From SpSt-398 sp041752235 (lineage in GTDB: Bacteria; Bacteroidota; Bacteroidia; Chitinophagales; Chitinophagaceae): DNA of 64,000 nt. A program made the position numbers and the translations under genes. Position 1 is the first letter of the stretch. Every line of letters starts with the position of its first letter. Below the pieces are notes generated by a model. That model was not told where the DNA came from. It made no database searches and was given only the letters and a program-made list of their open reading frames with translations. Shown here one piece after another: positions 18,501 through 25,905 of the stretch. The stretch covers positions 1 to 64,000 of the forward strand of contig JBGSHM010000020.1 of the NCBI GenBank assembly GCA_041752235.1, in the 5' to 3' direction.

Positions 18501-19355
18501 AGGTTCGGGAGCGGTTTCTTCCTGTACGGGTACCGGACGTGGCGCTGGCGCCGCAGGTACGGCATTTACCCGCTTGATCGTGGGATCGAGCAAACGTAAA
18601 AAGGGTTTGCCTTCTTTATAGGTGAATTCAAATTTTCCTTCCAGGTCATCTTCGAGGGAATAGCCGTAGAGCTCAAGCAATTTATTCTTTTCCTTATCCC
18701 AGTTACGGATGCTGTCAAAATAATGCGCGCCATGACCGGATAACAATTGCAAAAAGACGATCACTTTGGGTAAACAAAGCGGATGATCTTCATCCACATA
18801 TTCACAACTGGTATCAAAGTTCTTTTCCTCGTTCTTTCTGATCACCACTTTATAATCCTTGCCTTCCAGGGTGACGGTGGCTTTTACCATCTCATCCTTG
18901 GCGTAATCGATCGTGGCCTTATTGGTGCGCAAATAGGTTTCGGCGGTGTTCAGTGTTTCCTGGGAGCAAAGCAAACGGATGGTCTTCATCTCGATCGTCT
19001 TCATCTTGACCACGGTATGTCGTTGATCGTACACCGAGCCACCTGTTTTCAGAAGGTTCTTGTCGATCATCTCCTGCAATGAAAAAAGTGAAGCCGCCTC
19101 GTGGCGGCAGATATCCCCCAGGTTGTAGGGGCAGGCGCAGCGCAGCGATACATGCTGCGCATCGTTTATCTTTTGAATATATACTTTGTAGTAAGTAGCA
19201 TAGGTATCATCTTTCACCCGGAACACCGCCGAGCCAAAGAGATCGTCATACTCTACTAATTCCACAAAACCTACCGCATGGATCTTCTTGCCGCGACGAA
19301 TCACTTCATCAGTTCCATGGGTGTACACATACTTAATCAGATGGGGTAAGGCCAT
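15594..19355 (-). CDS. SWI2/SNF2 family ATPase with SWIM zinc finger
   Basis: Cytoplasmic DNA-dependent ATPase of 1,253 residues. Near the N-terminus a SWIM finger is visible (RCACPYNLGDICRHEA, CxCxnCxH). The C-terminal 480 residues hold the SF2 helicase core: motif I ADDMGLGKTVQAL, motif II LDESQAIKN (DESQ box), motif III SGTPLQNN, and helicase-C motifs SLKAGGVGLNLT and DRTHRIGQ. The central 700 residues are a long lineage-specific region. Family members remodel protein-DNA or RNA-polymerase complexes (compare RapA and HepA), but the exact role is unknown. The gene is monocistronic on the minus strand. Confidence 0.92.
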   Translation of the reverse strand: MALPHLIKYVYTHGTDEVIRRGKKIHAVGFVELVEYDDLFGSAVFRVKDDTYATYYKVYIQKINDAQHVSLRCACPYNLGDICRHEAASLFSLQEMIDKNLLKTGGSVYDQRHTVVKMKTIEMKTIRLLCSQETLNTAETYLRTNKATIDYAKDEMVKATVTLEGKDYKVVIRKNEEKNFDTSCEYVDEDHPLCLPKVIVFLQLLSGHGAHYFDSIRNWDKEKNKLLELYGYSLEDDLEGKFEFTYKEGKPFLRLLDPTIKRVNAVPAAPAPRPVPVQEETAPEPEKPAVVQGPSKRLGVVFNLNKKNYPYFSVDVIRGDVEEESIALVDKVEKLDLTKYVEVNDLSEHDQQLFGMLRKLQDTEINKYISRNSPFSGIWENIIQQEDEDLADETKALIREYLHPKLKKLMVEHEGQPLFFMLPKGKAFKTANLEPVQASNDPLSPAFEVNKNGKSYQVDCVLRAGGLFYKLGDNETKVPFFFLYNNQISLWKNTEAMEMAERFLPNGQYNIPNAEWEKQLHGFILPLTRDYKVEFKSTLVTEVKEGEPETRLFLVEKGDYLVFQPTFTYKGYETKARDRNEVVVPVNDKVMIVRRNRDAEHKFIQQLQNLHSNFIFQSDTGSLALKGTDVLKNNWFFLFVDAMKDMKIEVFGFDALKNFRFNTARPSTKIFISSHTDWFDAKVDILFGDQKVSVSEVKRALANKQQFVQLNDGTLGILPEEWLKKYSLLFRIGEGKTDQLKLSKYHMSVVDELYDSRDEGELVLQLEEKYENLKEGHTIKEIEPPEHLKSILRPYQVAGYQWLNYLSEVSWGGILADDMGLGKTVQALSFIQHFKDTKGKLRALVVCPTTLIYNWENEIKKFTSDLTYHIHHGGARSREKEAIENYDVIITTYGTLRSDIKLLVTIDFDYLVLDESQAIKNPASKVTRAASLLKAKNRLCMSGTPLQNNTFDIYAQMNFLNPGMLGTMEFFRQEFAIPIDKFGEEDRKDHLRKILYPFILRRTKEQVARDLPEKQEMILYCEMEDEQRRIYDAYRNDYRNQILGTIETQGIQKSQLTILQGLMKLRQICDSPAILNEEDKFENHSIKLDELAREITENIGNHKALVFSQFLGMLALIKDRLKHLDITYEYFDGSTSAPDREKAIQSFQNDDKVRVFLISLKAGGVGLNLTAADYVYIVDPWWNPAVEQQAIDRTHRIGQTKNIFAYRMICKDTIEDKIIQLQEKKRALAKELIADDSSFVKSLSREDVEYLFS

Positions 19356-19530
19356 AGGGATAAATTCCTAATATCAATGCACAGTTTCAAAAATGGACAA
19401 TCTGCAAAAGTAAAGGAATAGAATCCGGATTTCCTCTCTTAAATGAAAGAAAATAATTATTCGTGAGAATTAAAAAATAGCGGGGAAAATGGTGTACCTT
19501 TGCGGATTTTTTTTGCGTCCCCTTAGTGTG

Positions 19531-19602
19531 CTTTGTGCTCCCTTAGTGTCCTTCGTGACCTCCTACGCAAGACTGGCGTAGGAGGACACAAAGGGCACAA
19601 AG
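19531..19602. repeat. Family-2 palindrome (CCTACGC..GCGTAGG)
   Basis: Inverted repeat with CCTCCTACGC at its centre and arms reading TTTGTGCTCCCTTAGTGTCC / GGACACAAAGGGCACAAAG. A closely related, perfect copy lies at 53298-53380. It sits directly after the comB stop codon. Upstream at 19495-19502 the plus strand has a TACCTTTG box with no gene following. Confidence 0.65.
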
Positions 19603-19603
19603 T

Positions 19604-20335
19604 TTAGCTGTGCACTACGAGTTTGCCATCCATATACACCGGTAATACATCCGCGCCTCCCGGTGTCAAACAATACTTAATATCTTTCTCCAACCCGAAG
19701 TTCATTAGCCTATGATAATGCGACGCGTCATTCTTCTTCATAAACCCAAACATATCCTTCTTGGCCCTTGCATACGTCGCTTGCGCCAAATGCGAGGAAT
19801 CACAATTGATGCTAAAGTTCTTCCCGATGGCTTCAATCACCGCTCCGGCAAATAACATATCCTCCATATTCACCCGGTCTTTCCAGGCGGCACAACCGAG
19901 AATAACATTTTGCTTCCGCTCACCGAGGTAATTACATACAGACTGCAGATTGGGAAAAGATCCCGTAATGATCTCCTGCGCGCCTTTCTCCAACGCCATA
20001 TGGAGTAAACGCGTACCATTGGTCGTGGTTAAAACAAGCGTCTTTCCTCCAACGAAATCACGGGGATATTCAAACGGCGAGTTGCCATATTCCAATCCTT
20101 CGGCAATTTGTCCATCACGTTCTCCCGCGGTGATCCCTTCGATCTGTCTCCCAATCTCGATACAACGGCTTACCGAATCCACAGGGATCACGGATTTAGC
20201 GCCATTGTATAAGGCCGTAGCGATGGTAGAAGTTGCGCGTAATACATCAATGATCACCACAATGCTGTTGGTAACATCATATAAATGGAGCAGGGCAGGG
20301 GATAAAGCAGTATATAAGGTGGGTTTTTTCTCCAT
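19604..20335 (-). CDS. comB: 2-phosphosulfolactate phosphatase (ComB)
   Basis: Protein of about 243 residues, the normal ComB length. It matches the family in VVIIDVLRATSTIATAL, TAGERDGQIAEGLEYGNSP, LVLTTTNGTRLL and ILGCAAWKDRVNMEDMLFAG. ComB is a magnesium-dependent phosphatase that turns 2-phosphosulfolactate into sulfolactate, a step known from coenzyme M synthesis and bacterial sulfolactate production. The methanogen-type remaining genes are not visible here. ATG 20335 is preferred over TTG 20353, which would overlap the upstream gene's stop. It lies 14 bp after the SRPBCC gene and is probably co-transcribed with it. Confidence 0.88.
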   Translation of the reverse strand: MEKKPTLYTALSPALLHLYDVTNSIVVIIDVLRATSTIATALYNGAKSVIPVDSVSRCIEIGRQIEGITAGERDGQIAEGLEYGNSPFEYPRDFVGGKTLVLTTTNGTRLLHMALEKGAQEIITGSFPNLQSVCNYLGERKQNVILGCAAWKDRVNMEDMLFAGAVIEAIGKNFSINCDSSHLAQATYARAKKDMFGFMKKNDASHYHRLMNFGLEKDIKYCLTPGGADVLPVYMDGKLVVHS

Positions 20336-20349
20336 GGTAGTTGGGTGGT

Positions 20350-20640
20350 TCAATCCCGGGTCTCCGCCTGTCTCCGGATCTTTTGGTTCCTTTCTTCGAG
20401 TTGGCGGGTCAGGTGCTTGTAAAGATAAATCCTGTTCCAGATCTTTCCGAGTACCCCATAGGGCGCCTCATAGTCGAAATAATCGATCAGGATGGTCCCA
20501 TTATCACAGGGTTTCAGGAAGCGTTCATGTTTCATCTGGTATTTGGCCGTCCATTCCCGGGGCACATCGATCCCTTTGCTAATGGTATAAACCCTTTGCT
20601 CGGCGGCAGCGATAAATGTGGTTAAATGAATCCGGGGCAT
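20350..20640 (-). CDS. Shortened SRPBCC-fold protein
   Basis: Protein of 96 residues. The N-terminus (MPRIHLTTFIAAAEQRVYTI) and the C-terminal half (KHERFLKPCDNGTILIDYFD, YEAPYGVLGKIWNRIYL) match Bacteroidota SRPBCC/START-like proteins, which are usually about 150 residues long. About 55-60 residues between SKGID and EWTAKY, covering the central strands of the fold, are missing without loss of frame. It may be a degenerated or alternative short variant. SRPBCC proteins bind hydrophobic ligands, but whether this one can is doubtful. It is co-directional with comB. Confidence 0.7.
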   Translation of the reverse strand: MPRIHLTTFIAAAEQRVYTISKGIDVPREWTAKYQMKHERFLKPCDNGTILIDYFDYEAPYGVLGKIWNRIYLYKHLTRQLEERNQKIRRQAETRD

Positions 20641-20696
20641 ATTGTGTCGTTAGAACCGGTTTGGCTTGTCAAAAATCATTCCCAATTACCCAAATA

Positions 20697-21782
20697 TCAG
20701 GCAAAGGGTAGTTTCACCACCCGGGCGCTCAAAAGTTTATCCCTTACCGCTACAAATACCTCCGATCCGGGGGCGGCATGCGCACTGGCCACATAACCCA
20801 GGCCTATGGCTTTTTGAAGGGAGGGGGATTGGGTACCCGAGGTCACATGCCCGATCTCCTGGCCATTCGCGTCCTTGATCAGGTAGCCATGACGGGGAAT
20901 GCCTTTGTCGATCATCTCAAAACCGACCAGTTTGCGGGTTACGCCTTCCTGTTTTTGTTTTTCAAAAGCGGGACGGTTGGTAAAATCTTTGGTGAATTTG
21001 GTGATCCAGCCCAGACCGGCTTCGAGGGGACTGGTAGTATCATCAATATCATTACCATATAAGCAATACCCCATTTCAAGACGCAGGGTATCACGGGCAC
21101 CGAGGCCAATGGGTTTGATGCCTGATGCTTTTCCGGCTTCAAAAATGGCCTCCCAAATGATGTTGGCCGCATTGTCTTTGTCCTCAAAATAGATCTCTAC
21201 GCCACCTGCACCGGTATATCCCGTCGCGCTCACCAATACATTCTCCACACCGGCAAATTTCCCTTTTACAAAGGTGTAATACTTCAGGTTCATGATGTCC
21301 ATCTCCGTCAGCGGTTGCAGAATACGGGTGGCATTGGGGCCTTGTATCGCAAGCAGACAGGTCTTATCGGAAATATTATGCATCTCCACCCCTTCGGTAT
21401 TGAAGCGGCTGATCCAGTTCCAGTCTTTTTCAATATTGCTGGCATTCACCACCAGCATGTACACTTTGTTTTCTTCCACACAATACACGATCAGGTCATC
21501 CACGATACCGCCTTCTTCATTGGGAAGGCAACTGTATTGGGCTTTACCCGCTGTAAGTTTGGAGGCATCGTTGGTAGTCACCCGCTGAATGAGGTCAAGG
21601 GCCTTGGGACCTTTTAAAATAAACTCCCCCATATGGCTTACATCAAATACCCCGGCGTTCTTGCGCACAGCGGCGTGCTCGTCATTGATGCCAGAATAAC
21701 TGATGGGCATATTGTATTCGGCAAAGGGGGCCATCTTCGCGCCGAGGGCTATGTGTTTGTCGGTAAAGGGAGTATTTTTCAT
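20697..21782 (-). CDS. gcvT: Glycine cleavage system T protein (aminomethyltransferase)
   Basis: Cytoplasmic enzyme of 361 residues, the typical bacterial GcvT length. Recognisable parts are FTDKHIALGAKMAPFAEYNM at the N-terminus, AGVFDVSHMGEF, the folate-domain GARDTLRLEMGYCLYGND, and the C-terminal barrel GHVTSGTQSPSL. It transfers the aminomethyl group from lipoylated H protein to tetrahydrofolate, releasing ammonia and giving methylene-THF. The gcvH and gcvP genes are not in the window. No glycine riboswitch was seen upstream. Confidence 0.95.
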   Translation of the reverse strand: MKNTPFTDKHIALGAKMAPFAEYNMPISYSGINDEHAAVRKNAGVFDVSHMGEFILKGPKALDLIQRVTTNDASKLTAGKAQYSCLPNEEGGIVDDLIVYCVEENKVYMLVVNASNIEKDWNWISRFNTEGVEMHNISDKTCLLAIQGPNATRILQPLTEMDIMNLKYYTFVKGKFAGVENVLVSATGYTGAGGVEIYFEDKDNAANIIWEAIFEAGKASGIKPIGLGARDTLRLEMGYCLYGNDIDDTTSPLEAGLGWITKFTKDFTNRPAFEKQKQEGVTRKLVGFEMIDKGIPRHGYLIKDANGQEIGHVTSGTQSPSLQKAIGLGYVASAHAAPGSEVFVAVRDKLLSARVVKLPFA

Positions 21783-21800
21783 CGGGCAAATTTAAGAGGT

Positions 21801-21880
21801 TTTTACCGCAAAGACGCCATGACGCCAAGGAACGCAAGGATGTCTTAGCGCTCCATCGCGTCTTTGTTCCTTCGCGGTAA
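21801..21880. repeat. Family-1 palindromic repeat
   Basis: TTTACCGCAAAGACGCCATG on the left pairs with the CCATCGCGTCTTTG..CGCGGTAA side. It lies between the gcvT start and the terminator of the pspC operon, both on the minus strand. Confidence 0.65.
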
Positions 21881-21881
21881 C

Positions 21882-21912
21882 AAAAAAGCTCTCCCGAAAA
21901 CGGGAAAGCTTT
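21882..21912 (-). terminator. Intrinsic terminator of the padR-pspC operon
   Basis: On the minus strand, AAGCTTTCCCG-TTTT-CGGGAGAGCTT folds into an 11-bp stem with one mismatch and is followed by a run of T. A second hairpin (CCATCT/AGATGG with flanking GTTG/CAAC) lies between it and the stop codon at 21958. Confidence 0.8.
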
Positions 21913-21957
21913 GAGGTTGCCATCTACTCACGCAGATGGTTCCAACTTCAACCGAGT

Positions 21958-24171
21958 TTAATCAATAAACCGGGCCAGGGAAAACACCGGAGAGAGCGAA
22001 CTTCCACCCAATCCTACATCACTGTTGTTGTCCATTCTTTCGGGTTTTGTTGTCTTCGATTGATCCAGGCTGTCCTTTTTACGTTGCTCCTCAATTTGAC
22101 GGAGTTCCTCTTCCAGTTTTTTCTTCTCCTGTGCTTTTTCCTCTTCCAACACTCTCATTTCTTCTTTTATTCTTTTTTCTCTGTCTGCTGCATCATCACC
22201 ATCCCAGCGATAACCATCGCGTGATTTGGCTTCTTCCTTGGGCATATTGGGGTTAAATAAGATCCCGTCCTCACCCATGGTATAGTCTGTATTTGTTCTC
22301 CAGCGGAAATCGGTATCGCGTACATACACACCCCGGCGGTTCCAGTTGCGGCGACGGCCGTAGTTGTCATGGAATTCGATCTCCACGCTGTTCAATTTTT
22401 CGGTGATGGTTTCATCAAAGCGGATCTTCTTGCCCACAGGTACCTGTATCTCTACCACTACGTGCTGTCCACGGTACTTGCTTTCTTTGCCTACGGAGAA
22501 ACCATTGCCCAGATCCAGGAAATTATCGGTATAGGTCATTTCATAACCGATACGGCTGGCGCGACTGCGGGCGTCCTGGTTGTCACGGCCAAAGGCATTC
22601 TTCCACAGGATCACGTGATAGGCGCTGTCCTTGCTGCGGCTTACTTCAATATTTACCCAGCTCAGAGTCAGACTGTCTTCAGAGATATCCCAACCGCTGC
22701 GGTCATCATTCATCCATCCATATCCACCCTGAAAATTCAGTTCGGGAGCGGTAACTCCTACGGTCAGTTTACCGGTGGTGGGTTGTGCAATGGCCATGTC
22801 TTTACTGCCTTCTTCAAAGTAGCGGAAATCACGGGTCACCGAAGCCGCCAACCAGATTACACATACCCAGCCTAATGTCCACAAGGCGCCAAAGGTCCAA
22901 CCCATATAGCCACTACCCGAGCGGATCTTCATGATGCGACGTACCAACCAGGTGATAAAACCTACCAGGGGAACGATCAGGAAAAAGATCACGGTACCCC
23001 AGGCCAGCATCTTCTGCCAATCACTGGTGAACAGGAAATTATTAAAAGGCCACCAGGCTACACCGCTAAATAAGAGGGCGAGCAGGGCTACAAACAAGCC
23101 AAAAGCAATGGAACCGGCGATAAAGAAGAAGAAGGCTTTAAAGATCACACCGATCACATGACCAAAACCTATCCCCGCATTACCGGCTGCCTGGCCAAAC
23201 TCACGCGCAAACTGCTTGCTCCGCTCCTTGCTGTATCCACCTACCTTGCTGCTGAATTCATTCGCGGCGGTCTTTAACTCTTCGCCAAACTCACGTGCTT
23301 TGTCCTGTACATTTTGTTTGATCCGGTTCACATCGATCCGTTCGCCACGCATTTCCATTTTCTGGTATTCCGTATTTGCTTCAGGCAATACGATCCAGAG
23401 AATGATATAGGCCAGCACAAAGGTTCCGGTCAGGGAGCCAAAGGCGATATCGGGGAAGAAGGAACCATTGTTCCAGAAGGGAATGCTGATAATGGCCAGC
23501 ACGACCTTCAAAATGATCGGTGCGGCAAAGATCAGGCGGATGATCTTGACGTCTTTATTAAAATAAGCGCTCAAACCACCGGCTACACCACCCAGGACAC
23601 GGTCATCCGGGTTGCGGTACAATCTTTTCCCACCATATTGACCCAGGCCTTGCTCGGGCAATACGATCCAGAGGATGATATAGGCGAGGATACCAAAACC
23701 AAATCCACCAAAGGTGACGATCGCAAACAAAAGCCGTACGATGGAAGGATCCACATCCAAATAGTTGGCGATACCCGAACATACCCCGCCGATCACCCGG
23801 TCATTGGTATTGCGGTACAGGCGGCGTTTTGCATGGATCCGGTCAAACACCGAAGCGGTGCTGGCTTGTTCTTTACCGGCATTTCTTTGTTTTTCATCCT
23901 CATCCAGGTCGGCGTCAAAATCTTCGGGACGACCCATGGAAGCAGCGATCTCATCAATATCCGCATCCGTAATGGCATTGGCGCCCTTGCGGATCTTTTC
24001 ATTCATCAGCTCCGCGATACGGCTTTCAATATCATTGATGATCTCATCCTTTCCTTCCTCCTTGGAAAAATACCGGCGGAGGCTTTCAATATAAGCCTGC
24101 AACTTTTCATAAGCTGAATCCTCGATCGGGATCACCCGGCCGCTCAGGTTTATATTAATTATCTTTTTCAT
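21958..24171 (-). CDS. PspC-domain envelope stress membrane protein
   Basis: Membrane protein of 737 residues. The N-terminal 100 residues resemble a HAAS-like helical segment. Two PspC repeats follow (KRRLYRNTNDRVIGGVCSGI and KRLYRNPDDRVLGGVAGGLS, each ending in YIILWIVLPE). Then come several further TM helices and a C-terminal beta-rich extracytoplasmic domain of DUF4097 character, ending in a charged coiled coil (EEEKAQEKKKLEEELRQIEE). Related proteins respond to membrane stress in Bacteroidota. The start overlaps the stop of the PadR gene by 17 bp, so expression should be under that regulator's control. Confidence 0.85.
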   Translation of the reverse strand: MKKIININLSGRVIPIEDSAYEKLQAYIESLRRYFSKEEGKDEIINDIESRIAELMNEKIRKGANAITDADIDEIAASMGRPEDFDADLDEDEKQRNAGKEQASTASVFDRIHAKRRLYRNTNDRVIGGVCSGIANYLDVDPSIVRLLFAIVTFGGFGFGILAYIILWIVLPEQGLGQYGGKRLYRNPDDRVLGGVAGGLSAYFNKDVKIIRLIFAAPIILKVVLAIISIPFWNNGSFFPDIAFGSLTGTFVLAYIILWIVLPEANTEYQKMEMRGERIDVNRIKQNVQDKAREFGEELKTAANEFSSKVGGYSKERSKQFAREFGQAAGNAGIGFGHVIGVIFKAFFFFIAGSIAFGLFVALLALLFSGVAWWPFNNFLFTSDWQKMLAWGTVIFFLIVPLVGFITWLVRRIMKIRSGSGYMGWTFGALWTLGWVCVIWLAASVTRDFRYFEEGSKDMAIAQPTTGKLTVGVTAPELNFQGGYGWMNDDRSGWDISEDSLTLSWVNIEVSRSKDSAYHVILWKNAFGRDNQDARSRASRIGYEMTYTDNFLDLGNGFSVGKESKYRGQHVVVEIQVPVGKKIRFDETITEKLNSVEIEFHDNYGRRRNWNRRGVYVRDTDFRWRTNTDYTMGEDGILFNPNMPKEEAKSRDGYRWDGDDAADREKRIKEEMRVLEEEKAQEKKKLEEELRQIEEQRKKDSLDQSKTTKPERMDNNSDVGLGGSSLSPVFSLARFID

Positions 24172-24535
24172 CTTGCTGCGTTTTTTGGTTGAAGTCTTGT
24201 TGTTGGTTGGTTGGGCTGGTCAGAGCATTTACTCCATTGGATAGCTCCATCCAGGTTTGTTCTAATTCCTTGTAGAAAGCCTCACCTTTCTCCGTTAAGG
24301 AAAAGTATTTGCGGGGAGGACCCGAATTACTTTCCACCCAGCGGTAGGTCAGCATATCGGCATTCTTCAGGCGGGTAAGCAAGGGGTAGAGCGTTCCTTC
24401 CAGGATACTCATATTGGCCGCCCGCATCTCCTCCACGATATCACTGGGGTAGGCCTCCCCACGGCGTATCACGGAGAGAATGCAGAATTCCAATATCCCT
24501 TTCCGCATCTGGCTCTGTGTGTTCTCAATATTCAT
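24155..24535 (-). CDS. PadR family transcriptional regulator
   Basis: Regulator of 126 residues with a PadR winged helix: MRKGILEFCILSVIRRGEAY, SDIVEEM, SILEGTLYPLLTRLKNADML, and GPPRKYFSLTEKGEAFYKEL. The last part is a short polar tail. PadR proteins usually repress a linked membrane-protein operon and themselves. The gene overlaps the PspC gene by 17 bp, and a near-perfect palindrome covers the -33 box of its promoter, which strongly supports negative autoregulation. Confidence 0.92.
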   Translation of the reverse strand: MNIENTQSQMRKGILEFCILSVIRRGEAYPSDIVEEMRAANMSILEGTLYPLLTRLKNADMLTYRWVESNSGPPRKYFSLTEKGEAFYKELEQTWMELSNGVNALTSPTNQQQDFNQKTQQDEKDN

Positions 24536-24580
24536 GGCGCTTCATTTATCTTTTATCGTCTTTATTTCGCATTGACAAGT

Positions 24581-24612
24581 CAAAGATAGGGTGATATTTG
24601 GTACTATGCAAA
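24581..24612 (-). promoter_or_regulatory. Bacteroidota promoter of the padR-pspC operon
   Basis: On the minus strand a TTTG -33 box (24609-24612) and a TATCTTTG -7 box (24581-24588) are separated by 20 nt, matching the TTTG-N19-21-TAnnTTTG consensus. This places the transcription start around 24574, about 40 nt before the padR ATG at 24535. Confidence 0.75.
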
Positions 24613-24624
24613 ACAAAGTACCAA
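24598..24624. promoter_or_regulatory. Putative PadR operator
   Basis: TTGGTACTATG, a CAAAA spacer and CAAAGTACCAA form an 11-bp inverted repeat with one mismatch. It overlaps the -33 element of the padR-pspC promoter, as expected for a repressor site. Known PadR operators have the same two-fold layout with a short central spacer. Confidence 0.7.
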
Positions 24625-24726
24625 GTTTTTTTTAGTATTGTAGCAACTTAGCGTGCTTTATTATTGATTAACAGTAAGTTATGATTTATGGAAATTGATA
24701 AGTGGTTGGTAGGCGTGATAAATAGC

Positions 24727-24806
24727 TTTACCGCCAGGGCGCGAGGGCGCAAAGGAACGCAAGGATATCCGCGCGTTCCTTTGCGCCCTCGCGCCTTTGC
24801 GGTAAA
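24727..24806. repeat. Family-1 palindromic repeat, 34-nt arms
   Basis: Arms 24727-24760 and 24773-24806 are reverse complements at 32 of 34 positions around a 12-nt loop. It sits immediately after the stop of the dioxygenase gene, where the transcript would fold it into a long hairpin. Confidence 0.8.
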
Positions 24807-24808
24807 AA

Positions 24809-25753
24809 CTACTTCTTAAGCCCTATCTCCCGCAGACGCTCATCCAAATATTCCCCCGCCGTAGCATCCGGATAGGCCTTGGGGTGAGTGGCATCAATAC
24901 AGCTCTCGAGACAGGCCAGGCTCATCTGGCTCTTGGGGTGTAAAAAGAATGGAATCGAATAGCGCGAGGTACCCCAAAGTTCACGGGGTGGGTTCACCAC
25001 ACGGTGGGTGGTGGAACGGAGTTTATTATTGGTAAGACGTTGCAACATATCCCCCACATTCACTACGATCTGTTCGGGGAGAGAGGTAACGCCTACCCAT
25101 TCATTCTGCTTGGTAAGGATCTGCAATCCATCGGCGGATGCGCCTACCAGTAAGGTAATGAGGTTGATGTCTTCGTGTTGTTCGGCACGAATAGACGATT
25201 GGGGTTCATTTAATATAGGGGGGTAATGAATCGCGCGGAGAATGGAATTGCCATTGTGAATGGGATCATCAAAATAATGTTCATCCAATCCCAGGTAAAG
25301 GGCAATGGCTTGCAGGAGGGAGCGACCCGATTTTTCAAAAGCACGATATGCATTATTAAACGTTGGTGTAAAAGGTGCCACTTCATGGATCACCACATTA
25401 TCCGGGTATTCGCTTTTGATGGGATCCCCATCATCCACCATTTGTCCATGCTGATAGAATTCTTTCAGGTCCGGGGCCGTACTGCCCTTCGCGTGTTCGC
25501 GGCCAAAGGAGGTATAGCCACGCTGACCGGCCAGTTCGGTTATCTCGTAGCGTTTCTTTATTTCCAATGACTGGGCAAAGAAGGCCTGTACATATTTATA
25601 CATATCTGCGATCAGATCATCCGAGATACCGTGATTCTTAACGGCCACAAATCCTACTTCTTCGTATGCCTTCCCTAATTCGTTGACGAATTTTTGTTTG
25701 CGGGCGGGGTCACCACTGAGGAATTCGGCGAGGTCAACTACGGGGATGGTCAT
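24809..25753 (-). CDS. Isopenicillin-N-synthase-like Fe(II)/2-oxoglutarate oxygenase
   Basis: Cytoplasmic oxygenase of 314 residues from ATG 25753 (MTIPVVDLAEFLSGD). The upstream in-frame extension to 25828 begins in repeat sequence and looks non-coding. It has the DIOX_N domain followed by the 2OG-FeII_Oxy core with the iron ligands in EQHEDINLITLL (HxD) and TTHRVVNP, and the 2-oxoglutarate Arg in SRYSIPFFLHP. Plant and bacterial members oxidise small molecules. The substrate here is unknown. Single gene between two family-1 repeats. Confidence 0.88.
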   Translation of the reverse strand: MTIPVVDLAEFLSGDPARKQKFVNELGKAYEEVGFVAVKNHGISDDLIADMYKYVQAFFAQSLEIKKRYEITELAGQRGYTSFGREHAKGSTAPDLKEFYQHGQMVDDGDPIKSEYPDNVVIHEVAPFTPTFNNAYRAFEKSGRSLLQAIALYLGLDEHYFDDPIHNGNSILRAIHYPPILNEPQSSIRAEQHEDINLITLLVGASADGLQILTKQNEWVGVTSLPEQIVVNVGDMLQRLTNNKLRSTTHRVVNPPRELWGTSRYSIPFFLHPKSQMSLACLESCIDATHPKAYPDATAGEYLDERLREIGLKK

Positions 25754-25824
25754 ATGGCAGTTTTTGGTGAAAAGATCTATAAATGTAAGAAAGACCCGGA
25801 AAATATCAGACTTTTGAACTCCTC

Positions 25825-25899
25825 GCATCCCCTTGCGCCTTAGCGTCCTGGCGGTTAAGTTTTACCGCAAAGACGCTAAGGCGCGAAGGGGCGCGAGGG
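25825..25899. repeat. Family-1 palindromic repeat
   Basis: CCTTGCGCCTTAGCGTCCTGG pairs in part with the TACCGCAAAGACGCTAAGGC side around a GTTAAGTTTTAC centre. It lies between the divergent dioxygenase and glycosyltransferase-like genes, ending 7 bp before the latter's TTG start. Confidence 0.7.
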
Positions 25900-25905
25900 A
25901 TTCAA

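Noticed and set aside
23314..24117. 267-residue plus-strand open frame opposite the PspC gene
   Set aside because: It is antisense to a well-supported PspC-domain protein with clear motifs, and its translation has no recognisable domain.
25754..25828. Longer N-terminus for the 2-oxoglutarate oxygenase
   Set aside because: The extra 25 residues start in a palindromic repeat and do not resemble the family. MTIPVVDLAEF is the normal beginning.
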